From Desmodus rotundus (lineage: Eukaryota; Chordata; Mammalia; Chiroptera; Phyllostomidae), in NCBI RefSeq assembly GCF_022682495.2, contig NC_071392.1, forward strand, positions 81,918,797 to 81,982,796: 64,000 bases of DNA. The letters run 5' to 3'. The notes under the pieces were generated by a model. The model worked only from the letters and a program-made list of their open reading frames with translations. It had not been told where the DNA came from and searched no databases. The stretch's first letter is position 1, and every line of letters begins with the position of its first letter. The translations under genes and the position numbers were made by a program. This document shows positions 37,441 to 48,760 of the stretch, piece after piece.

Positions 37441-38509
37441 CCTGGACTGAAGACATCAGAGTAGGCTTCTCGATTTCCTTGTTATCTACCTGGAATATGA
37501 GGTGGGCAACAACAGAAAGCCCCTAACAGACATGTCAACATGGGGGCCAGGAGTGGTTCCGGGTGACTGCTAGTGCAAATAGTGCCTCAGCCAAGATCGG
37601 GGCCTCTAGCAACAAGAATATTGGGCAAACTCTGCTGTTCTGGGTCCCTGGCACTGAGGAACAAACACTAGAAGGGGAAGCGTTTCTGTCCACCTGGGCA
37701 TTGCCTAGGTGATATGTAAATCCTATGCTGAATCAGATGCAAATGATTTTTATTAAATAACAGGAGAGTTCCACGCAAACATTACCCACGTACAAACACA
37801 TAAACACAGCCTCTATCTGAAATTCTTCTCTAAGAATAAAATCTCACACACACACATACATACACTTGGCTTAATGAATGTTTAGGATAAAGGCAAAAAA
37901 ATGGCACAAAGATACAGAAAAGGTATGAAGCTGGATGGTGATTAAGCATCTCTGACTTCCTTTCCTTTGCCATTAAGTGGAAGTAAGCAGCCTCCAATGG
38001 CCACCCAAAGTGGTGGTGTTATGAATCAACATTGGGAAGTCCTAAAAAATGCACTGTGTGGGCATTTCTCAAACAGGTTTCCAATGAACACTGACATCCC
38101 ACAAGATGTCCTGTGGGAAAAATAATAGATTCAACGACCCTCATCTCCCCCCAGAACAAAGCAGGAAATCCTGCCGACCCAACACCCTTCCTAGAGCTTC
38201 ATAATGCACGTTCGTACACCAAAGGTGTTCAGCATTTCCCGGACTTACTTGATCCCAAGACTCTTTTAAAGAACAAATACCCCATATTGTCTTTATAAGA
38301 GTTTGATGCTCTATATAACATGATTTTTTTAAAAGTAGCCTTGCAAATAGACAAAGGTGCCATTGATCCAGGGTCACCTAGGAAGGAGTGACAGCATCCT
38401 ACGGCTCCTCGAGCTCCATATCCTAGCACTGTCCCTACTGCGTAAAGCAGGCAGAATCGGTATCATATCCTCCTCAGGCAGACGGTCAGCACCCTATGCC
38501 CAGTAAGTA

Positions 38510-38720
38510 CAGTTGTAACAACAAGGACAAGAGTTGTAACAGCAACAGTGGCTGGCATTTCCTACGGGCCTGCCACATGCCAGACACAGTCCTAAGTGTG
38601 CACTTGAATGGCCACATGGAGATGCTGCCCACCTGGCCAGACACGTTATGGGCACCACCACTGGCACCCACAGGAACATCCCACTCCCTCCGCTCGCATC
38701 CAGTGACTGGGGGCAAGGAG
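38510..38720 (-). mobile_element. MIR SINE fragment
   Basis: 'cagtggctggcatttcctac' and 'cacatgccagacacagtcct' correspond to the 3' part of MIR in minus orientation. Confidence 0.5.
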
Positions 38721-40276
38721 CTGAGAGTCTGTCTGTGCCAATGCTTTTTGAAAACTACTTCTGTTGATGGCTACGCTCTCCCTGAGTCATCTTAACTCAT
38801 TAGCTCCTCCAGATCCTAATAGTGGGAGAGGCCTCTGGCAGACAGCAGCCTTGGCAGCTCCTGGAGATGGCCTCTTCAAGGCTGGCACCCAAACAACTCA
38901 GAAAGCTGGCTGAGCTGCCCAGGCTCCACTGCCACCCTCGTGGTTCCCTCTGACAGCCGCACCCCGCCCAGACGAGCTACCATCTGGGGGTGCGGAGTGT
39001 CAATCAGCCATGTGGGACCACAGGCGTGTGAGGGGCAGACGCAGGTGGTCTCGGTGCATTCTGAGGCTCAAGTCCAGTGGCATGCTCTGCAGCACACACC
39101 CGCCAGCCCCGAATGCGCGTATGGGCATAAAGCCCCAGCGTGCCCTGGGCACCGCTCCTCTCACCTCTGTGCCCAGCGCACATAGGTGCACACCAGCCCA
39201 CATCTGGTGTGCCCATCTTCCAGAGATGAAATAGGTTGGACCAGAATCAGGATTTTGTTTCTGTCCGATGACAATAGTAAGGCTTCTGACCCTCCAGTAA
39301 GAAGACAGAGCGTGTGAGCTGTTTTCTAGAATGGGTCACTTAGATTTGTCACACTTGGTCGGTCCCACTCATGACCTAGTGAGACTACAGCAATGGCAAT
39401 GGCAGAATGACAGGTGAATTGCTAACAGTTTCTGTGTTGGAGTTAGACGGAACCACCCCAGACAAAAGGCCTTGCCGAAACCCAAGTCCAACAAAACTAA
39501 TACCAACGAGCTCATTCGAATTAGTGTCACTGAAAGCAGCAGCAGGAAATAAGGAGGGAAGACACTGACATCTGTGAATGAAAGCAATCCTTGTACCAAT
39601 TCGAAGAAACAGATACAATCTTCATCATTTTACAGAAGCTGAGCTTCGGAAAAGCAGGGTGGGGCTAAGGTTTCATCCAGACATATTTGTCTCCAGATCT
39701 GCCTGGTTCCTCACTCTCCACTCCCTTCATTCCCATATCACGTGGCCTCCCTAATGCAATTCATTCATTTATGCAGCAAAACTACATTTGTGAAACTGCA
39801 AGCAATATTGGAAAACAGCTTAGAATGAAAGGCAAGTGTGACAGGTGGGGTTGGCCATCTTTGCCAAACGTTACCCACCTGGAAAAGATGAAAGCAAAAC
39901 ACATGGATGAAACACGAAGAAAAGCAAACAGTGCCCATTAGCCTACCCACACACAAACAGGTGACATCAGCACATGTAAAAACAGAGAAGACTGAGCTGG
40001 AAAGAGCATTCCGGAGTCCGACAGTTCCTCTTTTTCTCTTATCCAACCTATGCATTCTCACTCACCTGTCTCGCTACTCTCTTCCCTGCAGCTCTCAGGC
40101 CCTGGCACCCCCCTGCCTGTCTGCTCACTTTTCCAGAAAGCCTCATACCTCTCGGCCAAAATCCTCAGTTGAGACCAATTTAAATGCACCTCTGTGTGCA
40201 CATGCATCTGTGAGCTTTGGGCAGGTATCTGTACGGCCAGATAAGGTAACTCACCGTGGAGAATGCCTGCCCTGTT

Positions 40277-40690
40277 TCCTAGGTGTGCCCTAACGAAGTA
40301 CTGCAAGCGGGGTGGCTCAAAACAACAGAAATGCACTCTCCCACAGTCTGAAATCAAGGGGTCACAGGGCTGGCACTCTCCTGAGGACTCGGAGGGAGGA
40401 TCTGTCCATGCCTCCCTCCTGCTGCCCGTGGCTTCCAGCAGCATCACTCCAATCTCTCTCTGCCTCTGTGCTTATGCAGCCTTCTTCCCTGCGTGTCTAT
40501 CTCTGTGTCCTCTCTTCTTATAAGGACACCTGTCACATTGAATCCAGGGCCCACCCTGCTCCAGTAGGACCTCATCTTAACTAATTACATCTGCAACAGC
40601 CCTATCTCTAAACGGGGACACATTCCGAACTACCCAGGGGTTAGGGCCTCAGCGTATGTTTCTGGGCCACACAAGTCAACCTATAGCAGC
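40277..40690 (+). mobile_element. Old interspersed repeat, family not assigned
   Basis: 'ggtggctcaaaacaacagaa', 'ttataaggacacctgtcaca' and 'aggacctcatcttaactaat' are motifs of a common mammalian repeat. I could not decide between an old L1M end and an LTR. Confidence 0.55.
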
Positions 40691-40744
40691 TACAGCGTGC
40701 CAGGAGCAGGTCCCCTGCTGTGGTGCGACACTCTCTTTATACAG

Positions 40745-40880
40745 TAGATCAGTGGCTCTCTACCCACTCTGTGTGACCGCACATAAAACCATCCGCAGAG
40801 CTTGTTTCTTTTATCAGACTCATGCCCAGGGCCACTCACCAGAGGTTCTCATGTAGTAGCTCCAGGCTGGGAACCAGCCA
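40745..40880. mobile_element. MER5-like hAT remnant
   Basis: It opens with atcagtggctctctacccactc and closes near ctccaggctgggaaccag, resembling MER5-type ends. It is strongly diverged. Confidence 0.4.
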
Positions 40881-41957
40881 CTTAGAAGCAAAAAAACTAG
40901 TTTCATAAGCAACTGCAATGCTCATCTAGAAATAAGAATCACTAAGGCCGATCTTAAAAATAATTTAAATTAGAAAAAGGTGAAACAATAGTTCACTCAG
41001 CACAGAGATGGAACAGCAGGATTCAAACCCAGGTCTGTCTCACAGCAAGCCCACTTCCTTCCTACTACCAGGTTGCCCATTAAGACATGCACTTAGGCAG
41101 GCGTGACTACGATCGTGCGCGTCACATATGACGTAGGCAACTGTCTTAGGTGTAAAAATAGGCGTGCACTCGGATGTGCTCTGTGGACTGTTAGTGGAGG
41201 CGTGAGTTTCTCTGGGGACGAATATTGGATGAACACCTTTGTACATCCTGTCAACACAGCGTGAGAACGATTGCTACCCACTAACCTACGCGGTTGTCGC
41301 TTACGATTCGCTGTCACTCTCAGCACTGTTGGAAGTGTCTGATACGGGATACTCAGCCCACGACACTTACAGAATAAATGAATGGACAAACGTCTAGCCA
41401 ACTCAACATCACCACAAACAAGAGCGGCCCTCACTGGAATTTTATTTAATTTCCCCCTCATAGTCATCATGTAGGGAAACAGCGATCCTTCTGCTCCAGT
41501 TTCATTATTTTTGCATCCCTTTCTCCTTTTTAGACCAGAAAAAGAAACAGTTACTAATTTGGGTACTGTCACTGATTTGAAATAACTTCAATCCCATTAA
41601 ATAACTGCTCACAGACATTCTACTGTACTAAATGCTGCCACTAGAGACATGTGAAAGAGGGAGGATTTTAAAGGTCATGTGGTTCGGCCCCGAGGTTTTG
41701 GAACAAACTCTCCTGCAACAGTCTGCACGTCCTCTGACGTCGCTGCCTTGCCTTCAATGCCCTCCAGAGTCAGCCCCCAGATATCAACCACACGGCAGCA
41801 GGAGGTCGCAGATGGGCGGGACAGCTTTGGTTTTAAACAGACGATTGCAATGTCCTCACAAGTCAGGGTGACAGTGTCCCTGAGGCAGGTGTGGTTGACC
41901 CTTGATGTCACAGCAGCAGCCACTTTCACCTGCAAATTGTCTTGGTTTAGACAATAT

Positions 41958-42153
41958 ACAGGGTCTGGTGGAAGTAATGCCTGCTTGAGTGTGGTTGGTA
42001 GGGTAACAATAGAGGTGTGATCATTTACAGTTTTAATTTGAACATTCCACCTAAAATATCATAGGGTGTGCTTGAGTGTGATATTGTTGTGTTAAAGAAT
42101 TACATGCCTATGATTTTGTAATAAAAGGGGGCGTTATTTGCGCCGGACCCTGT
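41958..42153. mobile_element. Tc1/mariner-like MITE
   Basis: The inverted ends are 'acagggtctggtggaagtaa' plus tgcc on the left and 'ggcgttatttgcgccggacc' plus ctgt on the right, matching at about 19 of 24 positions. The left end follows a TA. The 196-bp body has no coding potential. Confidence 0.75.
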
Positions 42154-42289
42154 GTTAGATGGCTGTGCTTCACAGACATTTGTAACAGGCACTCCAAGTT
42201 TTGGTTCAGAAAACATGGACACGCACTCCCATCCGTCCATGGGTGCTCGCGCATGCCTCATGAAGGCCTCCTCACTCACAGCGCTTGTC

Positions 42290-42470
42290 CCCGCCTCTGA
42301 GCGTGCTCATGTTCCTCTGCCTGTCTGAAATGTTCTCCTTCCTCAACTCCACTTATGTAAACCTTACCCATCCTTCAAAACTGTGCTCCGTCCCTGTTTC
42401 CATGAAGCCGCCTCTGTCTACCCAGCCCACACTGATTTCTCCCTTCTCTTAACTTCTCCCGTAACATTTG
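42290..42470 (+). mobile_element. L2 LINE fragment
   Basis: 'cttacccatccttcaaaact' then 'ccatgaagccgcctctgtct' matches the plus-oriented L2 3' end. Confidence 0.6.
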
Positions 42471-42964
42471 CTTTGCTAAATCAGGGCAAGGAGTGAAAGG
42501 CACTCTTCAGTGATGGGTTCACTCCTCCAAGCGTTCCGCCTACACTTCATTTAGAAACCTGCAGGTAGCACCTGCTTATGTTAATTCGGTTCCTATTTCA
42601 GCAGGTCAGCTTTCTTCAAAGATGGCTCATTCAAAGAAATGAGAATATAACGATGTATTCACGAGTGCATTTTTCTTATGAAAATGTTGTTCAATTCTAA
42701 GAAAGCTGCAACTAGAAACTCAAACCGGAGGCTTTCTTAGAGACCTGCTTGCCTAGTTTCTTACCCAAAGCAGATATGTACCCCCCGTGCATGCCTCCTA
42801 AACGCACTGCCTCCTGCCCCACACAGACACAATGCCAAAACGTCCACCCAAATGATTTGTAGACACGTGCTTCCAGCCCATCTCTCCAGGCACGTTGCTC
42901 CCTTGCTGGGCAGCTCTCATTGTTAAAAGTTCTTTCTCATGATACACTACTTCACAAAGGTAAG

Positions 42965-43110
42965 TTTGTGGACCATTTGCAGCATAATTATTTGAAGTGT
43001 TTGTTAAAGTAATAGATTTTCAAGTCCAACTCCAGGCAGAGTGAATCAGCATCTGGAGCAAGGACAGAAACCATAACCTACACTGTTAGCAGGGGCCCCA
43101 GATGACGTCT
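42965..43110 (-). mobile_element. MER5-like hAT remnant
   Basis: 'ttgtggaccatttgcagcat' through 'cagagtgaatcagcatctgg' follows the MER5A/B pattern, with the family's usual opening lost. Confidence 0.45.
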
Positions 43111-43689
43111 GTTTTACCCAGAGTTAGATCCACTCCCAGAGTCTGTGGATTCTACAGCCTGGAGAACTTAGTGCTACCTTCCTAACAACGAAGGGGGAGA
43201 CACTTATTCCCATTTCTTCGCGGCAGCCTTCAAACACTGGAAGAGGTCCATGCTCTTCCCCCCCCCCCCAATTAATGCTCGTTTGCAGCCCAGGTTATTT
43301 AAGGCTTCCTTCTGCAAAGTTTCCTACCCGGAACCCACGCGAGCACACCCTCCGCATCCTCTCCTGCTCTTCAATGTCCCTCTCAAAACAGGATGCCCCA
43401 GTGAGGTAGACAGAGCTAGATTTTTAATTCTTTGCTATGTACCACCCATTTTGTGCAGTATGTCAAACCTCAAATTTACGCCCTGGCAGCTAACGATGAG
43501 AGTGCCCACGGTGGCCTAAACTAACCACAGTATGTACTCCTATTTTGTAAATCCTTGCTCATTTAATACGCATGTGACCTTGACTCTTCATAGTTGTTTT
43601 AACGTGGGTGCCTTTCTTTATATTTGTCACATATATATTGGCCTGTGGCAGTTCCTTTGTGAATTGTCTGCTCCTGTCTTTGTTTTCCC

Positions 43690-43860
43690 TTTTCATTCCT
43701 TATGTCAGTCACTATGGCAAATAAGCCCCTTTAACGCATTATCTCAACACAGCCTCCAAACAACATTTCCCTCCCTTTGTAGGCGAAGAAACTGAGCCTT
43801 CGGCAACTTCTAATGAGGAAATACAGTCAGGTCTTCAGCTTCCTCCCTGACTTATTCCTT
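43690..43860 (-). mobile_element. MIR SINE fragment
   Basis: 'ttgtaggcgaagaaactgag' preceded by 'acgcattatctcaacacagc' fits the minus-oriented MIR. Confidence 0.55.
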
Positions 43861-44579
43861 CATTTAATCAACATTTTTTAGAGGCAAGCTCCTCATCTTT
43901 AAGACACTTTATAAAGTGACTTAATAGAGTCAAGCATTTGGGAGGAAATTTTGAAAAAAGTTCCCAGACACTTGGGATTTCCATGACTGTATTACCTCCT
44001 TACATCTCCCTAAAATTTCCCTGACTCCCCTTGCTGCTTTTCCCGGGCTAGCGGAACAGTGATCAAGTTATATTCAGTGGGTAGCCACGCCAGTTCCTGA
44101 TACAAGATTTAAGGAGGATGTATGTAGATGTTCATATATTTGCCAGAGTGATGATATGTGGCTGACTCAAAAGAGCACATGAAATCATCAAAGGCAGGAA
44201 CTTCAAAATAAAACACAACTCCACAACAAATTATAAGCTATAGGTCGGCAGCAATATCAGTAGAGAATATTTCAAAAGTATATAAACAAGTAAGATTGGC
44301 TTTCACTTTTTCCATTTTATGTTATCAAGACCAGTGTTTATGCAGTTAACTAAGATAATAATGTTAATTCATTATTTGTAGGATTTTAGTCCAAATAGCT
44401 GAGCTTTCTCTTGGTTTCGGTTAATTTAATCGAACTCATGCAGTTATATTTTCATTAAAAACAGATATGCATGAAGTTGAAATGATATTCACATCAACCG
44501 AATGTACAGCCAGATTAAAAGAAATGCAGACAATTAAGTACAGATCTGAGTTGGAAACAAAATTAAAAATAAATTAACC

Positions 44580-44700
44580 CTACTCCATTTTTCTACCGAG
44601 GAGGTAGAGAACACCCAGAGGTCGAGAGTTCTGAACACCACATGACAAGCGGTAACGCTGGGATGCAAACCCAGGTCCCCTTTCAGTGACCTTTACCTAT
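44580..44700 (-). mobile_element. MIR SINE fragment
   Basis: 'gctgggatgcaaacccaggt' closes a diverged minus-oriented MIR 5' half. Confidence 0.5.
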
Positions 44701-45807
44701 TCCCAACTTCACTCAGACAAACCCTGGTCCTCCGAAGCTCTCGTGAAGTTTCCCGAACAAAACCTATTCACGAGGCAGCAAAACAGCTAATGCAATTTTA
44801 AAGGTCATGGGTCCCAGCTTTGCGATTCCAGGCAGCCTGATAAAAGTCCTTGGGGGCTATATTCTTCTACAAGCTTTGACGGAAACTCAATTTCTTCCTT
44901 ATTAGTTATTAATAGAAACGTATCCACTGGTAATTCCAAGGCCCCAAATCCTTCTTTCACATAACAAACAAACATACCAGGAAAAAATATATACTATTTC
45001 AATTATGATGCCCATTTCCCAAGCAGGAACATTTCTTTCTTCTTTACTATTCCAATTTCTGATTACTCTGTTTTCGGACTATTAATTTTAAGCTACACAA
45101 AAATTTTAAGTTCATTTTCTCAACACTAAAATTTTAGTTCCTCACAACTTACTGCCTGGCAACCATGTTCTCTTCACAGAGTATAGAGACAGATGGACAT
45201 CTAAATAGATTGGTCTAAATAGAGACACAAAATAAAATTTTAAAATCAAAGGATACTCCAATGTGGTTGCCTGTTGATTGTTTATATGGTTTCTAGCATT
45301 TGACCCTCCAGAACTTTGCCCGAATTATTTGCTCACCTGCTCCCACCACCCAACAGGTGTTTCCACCCATCCCCACCTTCTCCCACCAGCCGTGCCCACC
45401 ACCACATATACACCCTGCAGCGGAGTTGCCCCTCCCCCAGAGACCCTTCCTCCACACACACCCCTGCCCCCCACACGGACACACCCTCCATAGGCAGACC
45501 TTGCCTCATGCTCCTTCTCCCTCTCTCCCACCCAACACACACAGAAACCAACCCCGGGTGTCATCGTAAACTAGCACGTTAATACCCAGGTTTGGCACTC
45601 ACAGTCAAGCCCTAACACCATTCACATTGGCCCCTTGGAAGCCACGTTAACTTGATACACTCTCTCTGTCAATTGCCTCACAAGGGACAAGCTCTTTCAA
45701 ACCTCTCCTTGGAAATTCAGGCTCGGTGACCCCCGCCGTCTTCAGACTCCAGGTGCAGGCCTCCCGCCCCCGGAGGCAGAGCCCAGAGGTGCAGGGGGCA
45801 CACTCAC

Positions 45808-45903
45808 TGCAGATCGGACTTGGCAGTTCTCCTCGCCCAGGTAGCACAGGTCCCCCGAGACGTTGGTCTCCAGCCACAGGTGCTCTCCGTTCACGGCGTT
45901 CTC
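45808..45903 (-). CDS. DGKI: DGKI coding exon, start of first C1 domain (probably exon 2)
   Basis: This 96-bp exon encodes 32 residues, beginning ENAVNGEHLWLETNVSGDLC and ending YLGEENCQVRSA. The minus-strand acceptor is tcttccttccag and the donor gtgagtg. It contains the opening histidine (GEHLW) and the first, unusually spaced cysteines (GDLC and EENC) of the first C1 domain. The exon is GC-richer than its surroundings. The reading frame continues without interruption into KSALRRKC of the next exon. The preceding exon is not in the window: nothing resembling the GC-rich N-terminal coding exon appears between 45904 and 64000. The exon number is an inference from the position of the C1 domains about 165 residues into the human protein. 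Confidence 0.94.
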
Positions 45904-47329
45904 CTGGAAGGAAGAGACCCACCTGACTTCAGTTTTCTTTGCAGGCGTGGAGGGGGGAGGCTCTCAAATTTTGTTTTGGGGATGCAAGAAAGTTAGTGAA
46001 CCCCAAGGGGTTTAAACACTTTCCATGTTACCCCTGAAAATACAACGGGTGTTGGTCCTGCCAAAATTCCAGAAATGGAAAAAGGTGTTTGGGAGAACTT
46101 TGAGCCAGTAACTAAAGCAGCCTCTCGGCCTGTAGAGGCTTCATCCGCGGCTGTGGCAATCTTTGAAACACACATTAAACAAATGAAGATAAAACCCTCA
46201 GATTGTTCAATGTAAGGCCTTACTTCTCCAGGCCAAACACGGCAGATTCCATGACAATTGAAACACATTCTATTCAAAGTTGCCTCTCCTGAGCACATCA
46301 GCTAAGAAGGAAGATAGTAGTATGAAAGTACTTTAAGTACAGACGGTTTGAAAACACATCCATACGAGTAGTGGGTAAATTATACTTCTAAGCCAGAGGT
46401 CTCTTGAAAGTCAGTTTTAAGTTTAAAGTCACTTTGGTCTCCAAGCCTAAGAAATGTCTACTAATTCAAATATTCTCCCAGTTCGGTAGGGCCCTCACCC
46501 AATCAGTTCTAAATTTTTCAAATTGAAGGTTTTCCCCACTCCTAAAAATATTCAAATACTTCCTGTGGCAAGCGGAGAACAGCTATAGGTTTGGACTCTG
46601 AAAGTTTTCACATAGTGATGGACGAGGACAGTATCTGTGAAAACAACTGGAAAAAAGCACGTCTTTGCTAGGTTTCCTAAAAACATGGACCTGCACGATC
46701 TGAAATATTCTACTTCGGAGAATTTCTCATCCCACTTGAACGTCTAACTGTTTCTAGAATAAAATACCTTTTTATCCTTTTATTCTTTAATACATTCAAC
46801 AGCCACTTATTCCAGCTCACTGGCACCAAGCACTGCGTTAGCGGGGCTATCCACAGAGTGAAATCCACTGGAGACGTGGAAACGCAACACCGAATTATAG
46901 CAGCAAATACTAGGGGAGCCTAAACACAGCAAAAATCCTGCCAACGCTTCCAGAGACTGACGTGTAAAAGGCTGCAGCGGGGAAGTGGGCAAAAACCACT
47001 GCCTACACCGATGCAGACAGGCCAGAAGTTATTAAGTCCTTGATAGGGCAGGTAAGGCAGGCACGAGCAGGCAAGCCCAGGGCGTCAGCCTTACCAGGGC
47101 ATCACGCCCTCGCTGGGCTACCAGGCGTCATCCCGGGCCAGGGGCTGTGTGTTCCCTGCACACTGCATCCCACCTTGCTGACAGACCCGCTCTGGTTCCG
47201 ACACAGCAGGGCTGATGAGCTAACCTCACTCTTGAGTGGGGATCTGATTAGAAAAACGGCTCTTCGTGAGGGAACAGGGACGGGGCAGGGGAACATGGCA
47301 GCCTTCTGCCACAGGGACTCTGGCACACC

Positions 47330-47485
47330 GGTCCTCCAGTTTGACTGCTCAGCGCAATGACCTGGGGAGTTTTCAAGAATTCCTGGGCACCGTTCCCAGA
47401 GAGTTTATTTTAACTAATCTGAGGTGAGAGCTGGATATCAGGGGTTTTCAAAGTTGTGGAGGTGACTCTATGTCTGAGCCCCAAT
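47330..47485 (+). mobile_element. MER5-like hAT remnant
   Basis: 'gcgcaatgacctggggagtt' then ttcaagaattcctgggcacc and 'taatctgaggtgagagctgg' follow the MER5A order in plus orientation. Confidence 0.6.
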
Positions 47486-48389
47486 AATCCAGTAAACCCT
47501 ACCCCACCTCTTCGAGCTTAGATAATAGATTCTAGAACTTGTCTCTGACTGATCAATTAGACTTGCTACCTCTCTGCCCTCGGACAGTCAGCAGAGAAGA
47601 AGGTGGGAGAGGAGGAGAGATTGGAAGGAAAGAGACATGAAACCACAGGTACACAGCGGGTAAGCTCAATGTTAGCAATGTTAGCAAGGGAGATCCTGGG
47701 GATAGGAAAAAGAAAACAAACTCACACATGCCCTTAAAGAAGCAGTATTCACTACATTAAAGCACTTATACATTTACCTAGTAATCTCACTTTTGGAAAT
47801 GTACCCTAAGAAAATAATCCTAAGGGAAGAAAAACCTACGTACGTTAAGAGGTTCAGTTTCTCCCCTACGTCTTTGTAGCTGAGACTGCCAGCCATTCAC
47901 TAACATCATTTTTCTTTTCTTCCTGAAGACACAGCTAGACCTTATTACCCAGGCTCCCTTGCAATGAGACCAAGTTCTAACCAACAGAACGTGGGCAGCA
48001 GAGGCTTGTACCGTTTTCAGCCTTGGTCCACTGAAACCTCCCACACGCGCTCCTTCGTGCTCTTTCCCCATACTGGATCCCTGAAAAGTCAACTTCTGGC
48101 TTTCGAAGGCTTCTCATGAACATGTAGAGCAACTGTCTGCCGGGTCACTGAGTAACAATGGAACAGGGCCAACCCCCTGCCCGCCCCACCTGGGACAGCC
48201 TGGCCTGTCACACAAGTAAGAAGTAAACTTCTGTGCTCAGCCATTACATGTTTGAGTGTTTTATTTATTCCAACCTAGTCTATCTACCCCAACCAATACA
48301 GGCCTCTTCTCTGTGCTCGGATTTTTGCCTGGCTTTTGTTAGTATCTCCATCTGCCCCCGAGCGACTTGCCATACACTGAGCAGCGTGT

Positions 48390-48760
48390 CGCATCTCGGA
48401 GGCCTGGCTGCTTCTGCTCTGAACCCTGACATGCTGACATTCTCTCTGATTTTTTGCACTGCTTTATAAACTACAGCTTTCCTTAAAGCACAGCTACGAT
48501 TAGGCTTCTTTCTTGCTCAGAATGCTTAAATGATCCCCCCTCATTTATAAAATGAAATCCAAGTTTAAGTGCCCATGCTAGACCTTCCATTAATGGCATC
48601 GACCTGTCCCTGCTTGACTTGCCTTGTTCACCTTCACACATGGAACTCTCTTGTCGCCCTTCTCTAAATGGAGCTGCTCTCTCCCTTTGTGTGCCATGCT
48701 TTTTGTTTATTCCATTCTCCCCGCCCAGGAACCTCTTTCTCTCTTTTCCGCACAGCCATC
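48390..48760 (+). mobile_element. L2-like LINE fragment (tentative)
   Basis: 'aaatgaaatccaagtttaag' and 'ccattctccccgcccaggaa' resemble the plus-oriented L2 body. Divergence is high. Confidence 0.4.

Larger units (their letters stand above)
25681..45807 (-). other. DGKI: DGKI intron, 20.1 kb
   Basis: This is the largest complete intron. It carries MIR copies (about 26239-26460, 36240-36430, 37220-37440, 38510-38720, 43690-43860 and 44580-44700), L2 copies (about 31790-32160, 33283-33800, 36820-36960 and 42290-42470), two MITEs (28310-28514 and 41958-42153), a Ves SINE (28778-29006), MER5-like pieces (40745-40880 and 42965-43110), an unassigned repeat (40277-40690) and a trinucleotide repeat (27285-27346). 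The segments 26461-27280, 29016-31780, 33801-36180, 38721-40276 and 44700-45807 contain many short open frames on both strands but no splice-flanked coding exon I recognise. Confidence 0.8.

Noticed and set aside
41093..41572. Minus-strand open frame of 159 codons
   Set aside because: No recognisable protein features; it lies amid old repeats in the large intron.
45278..45582. Proline- and histidine-rich open frames near the first recognised exon
   Set aside because: The CCA/CAC-rich composition explains the bias, all three forward frames are open, and no splice signals place them in DGKI.
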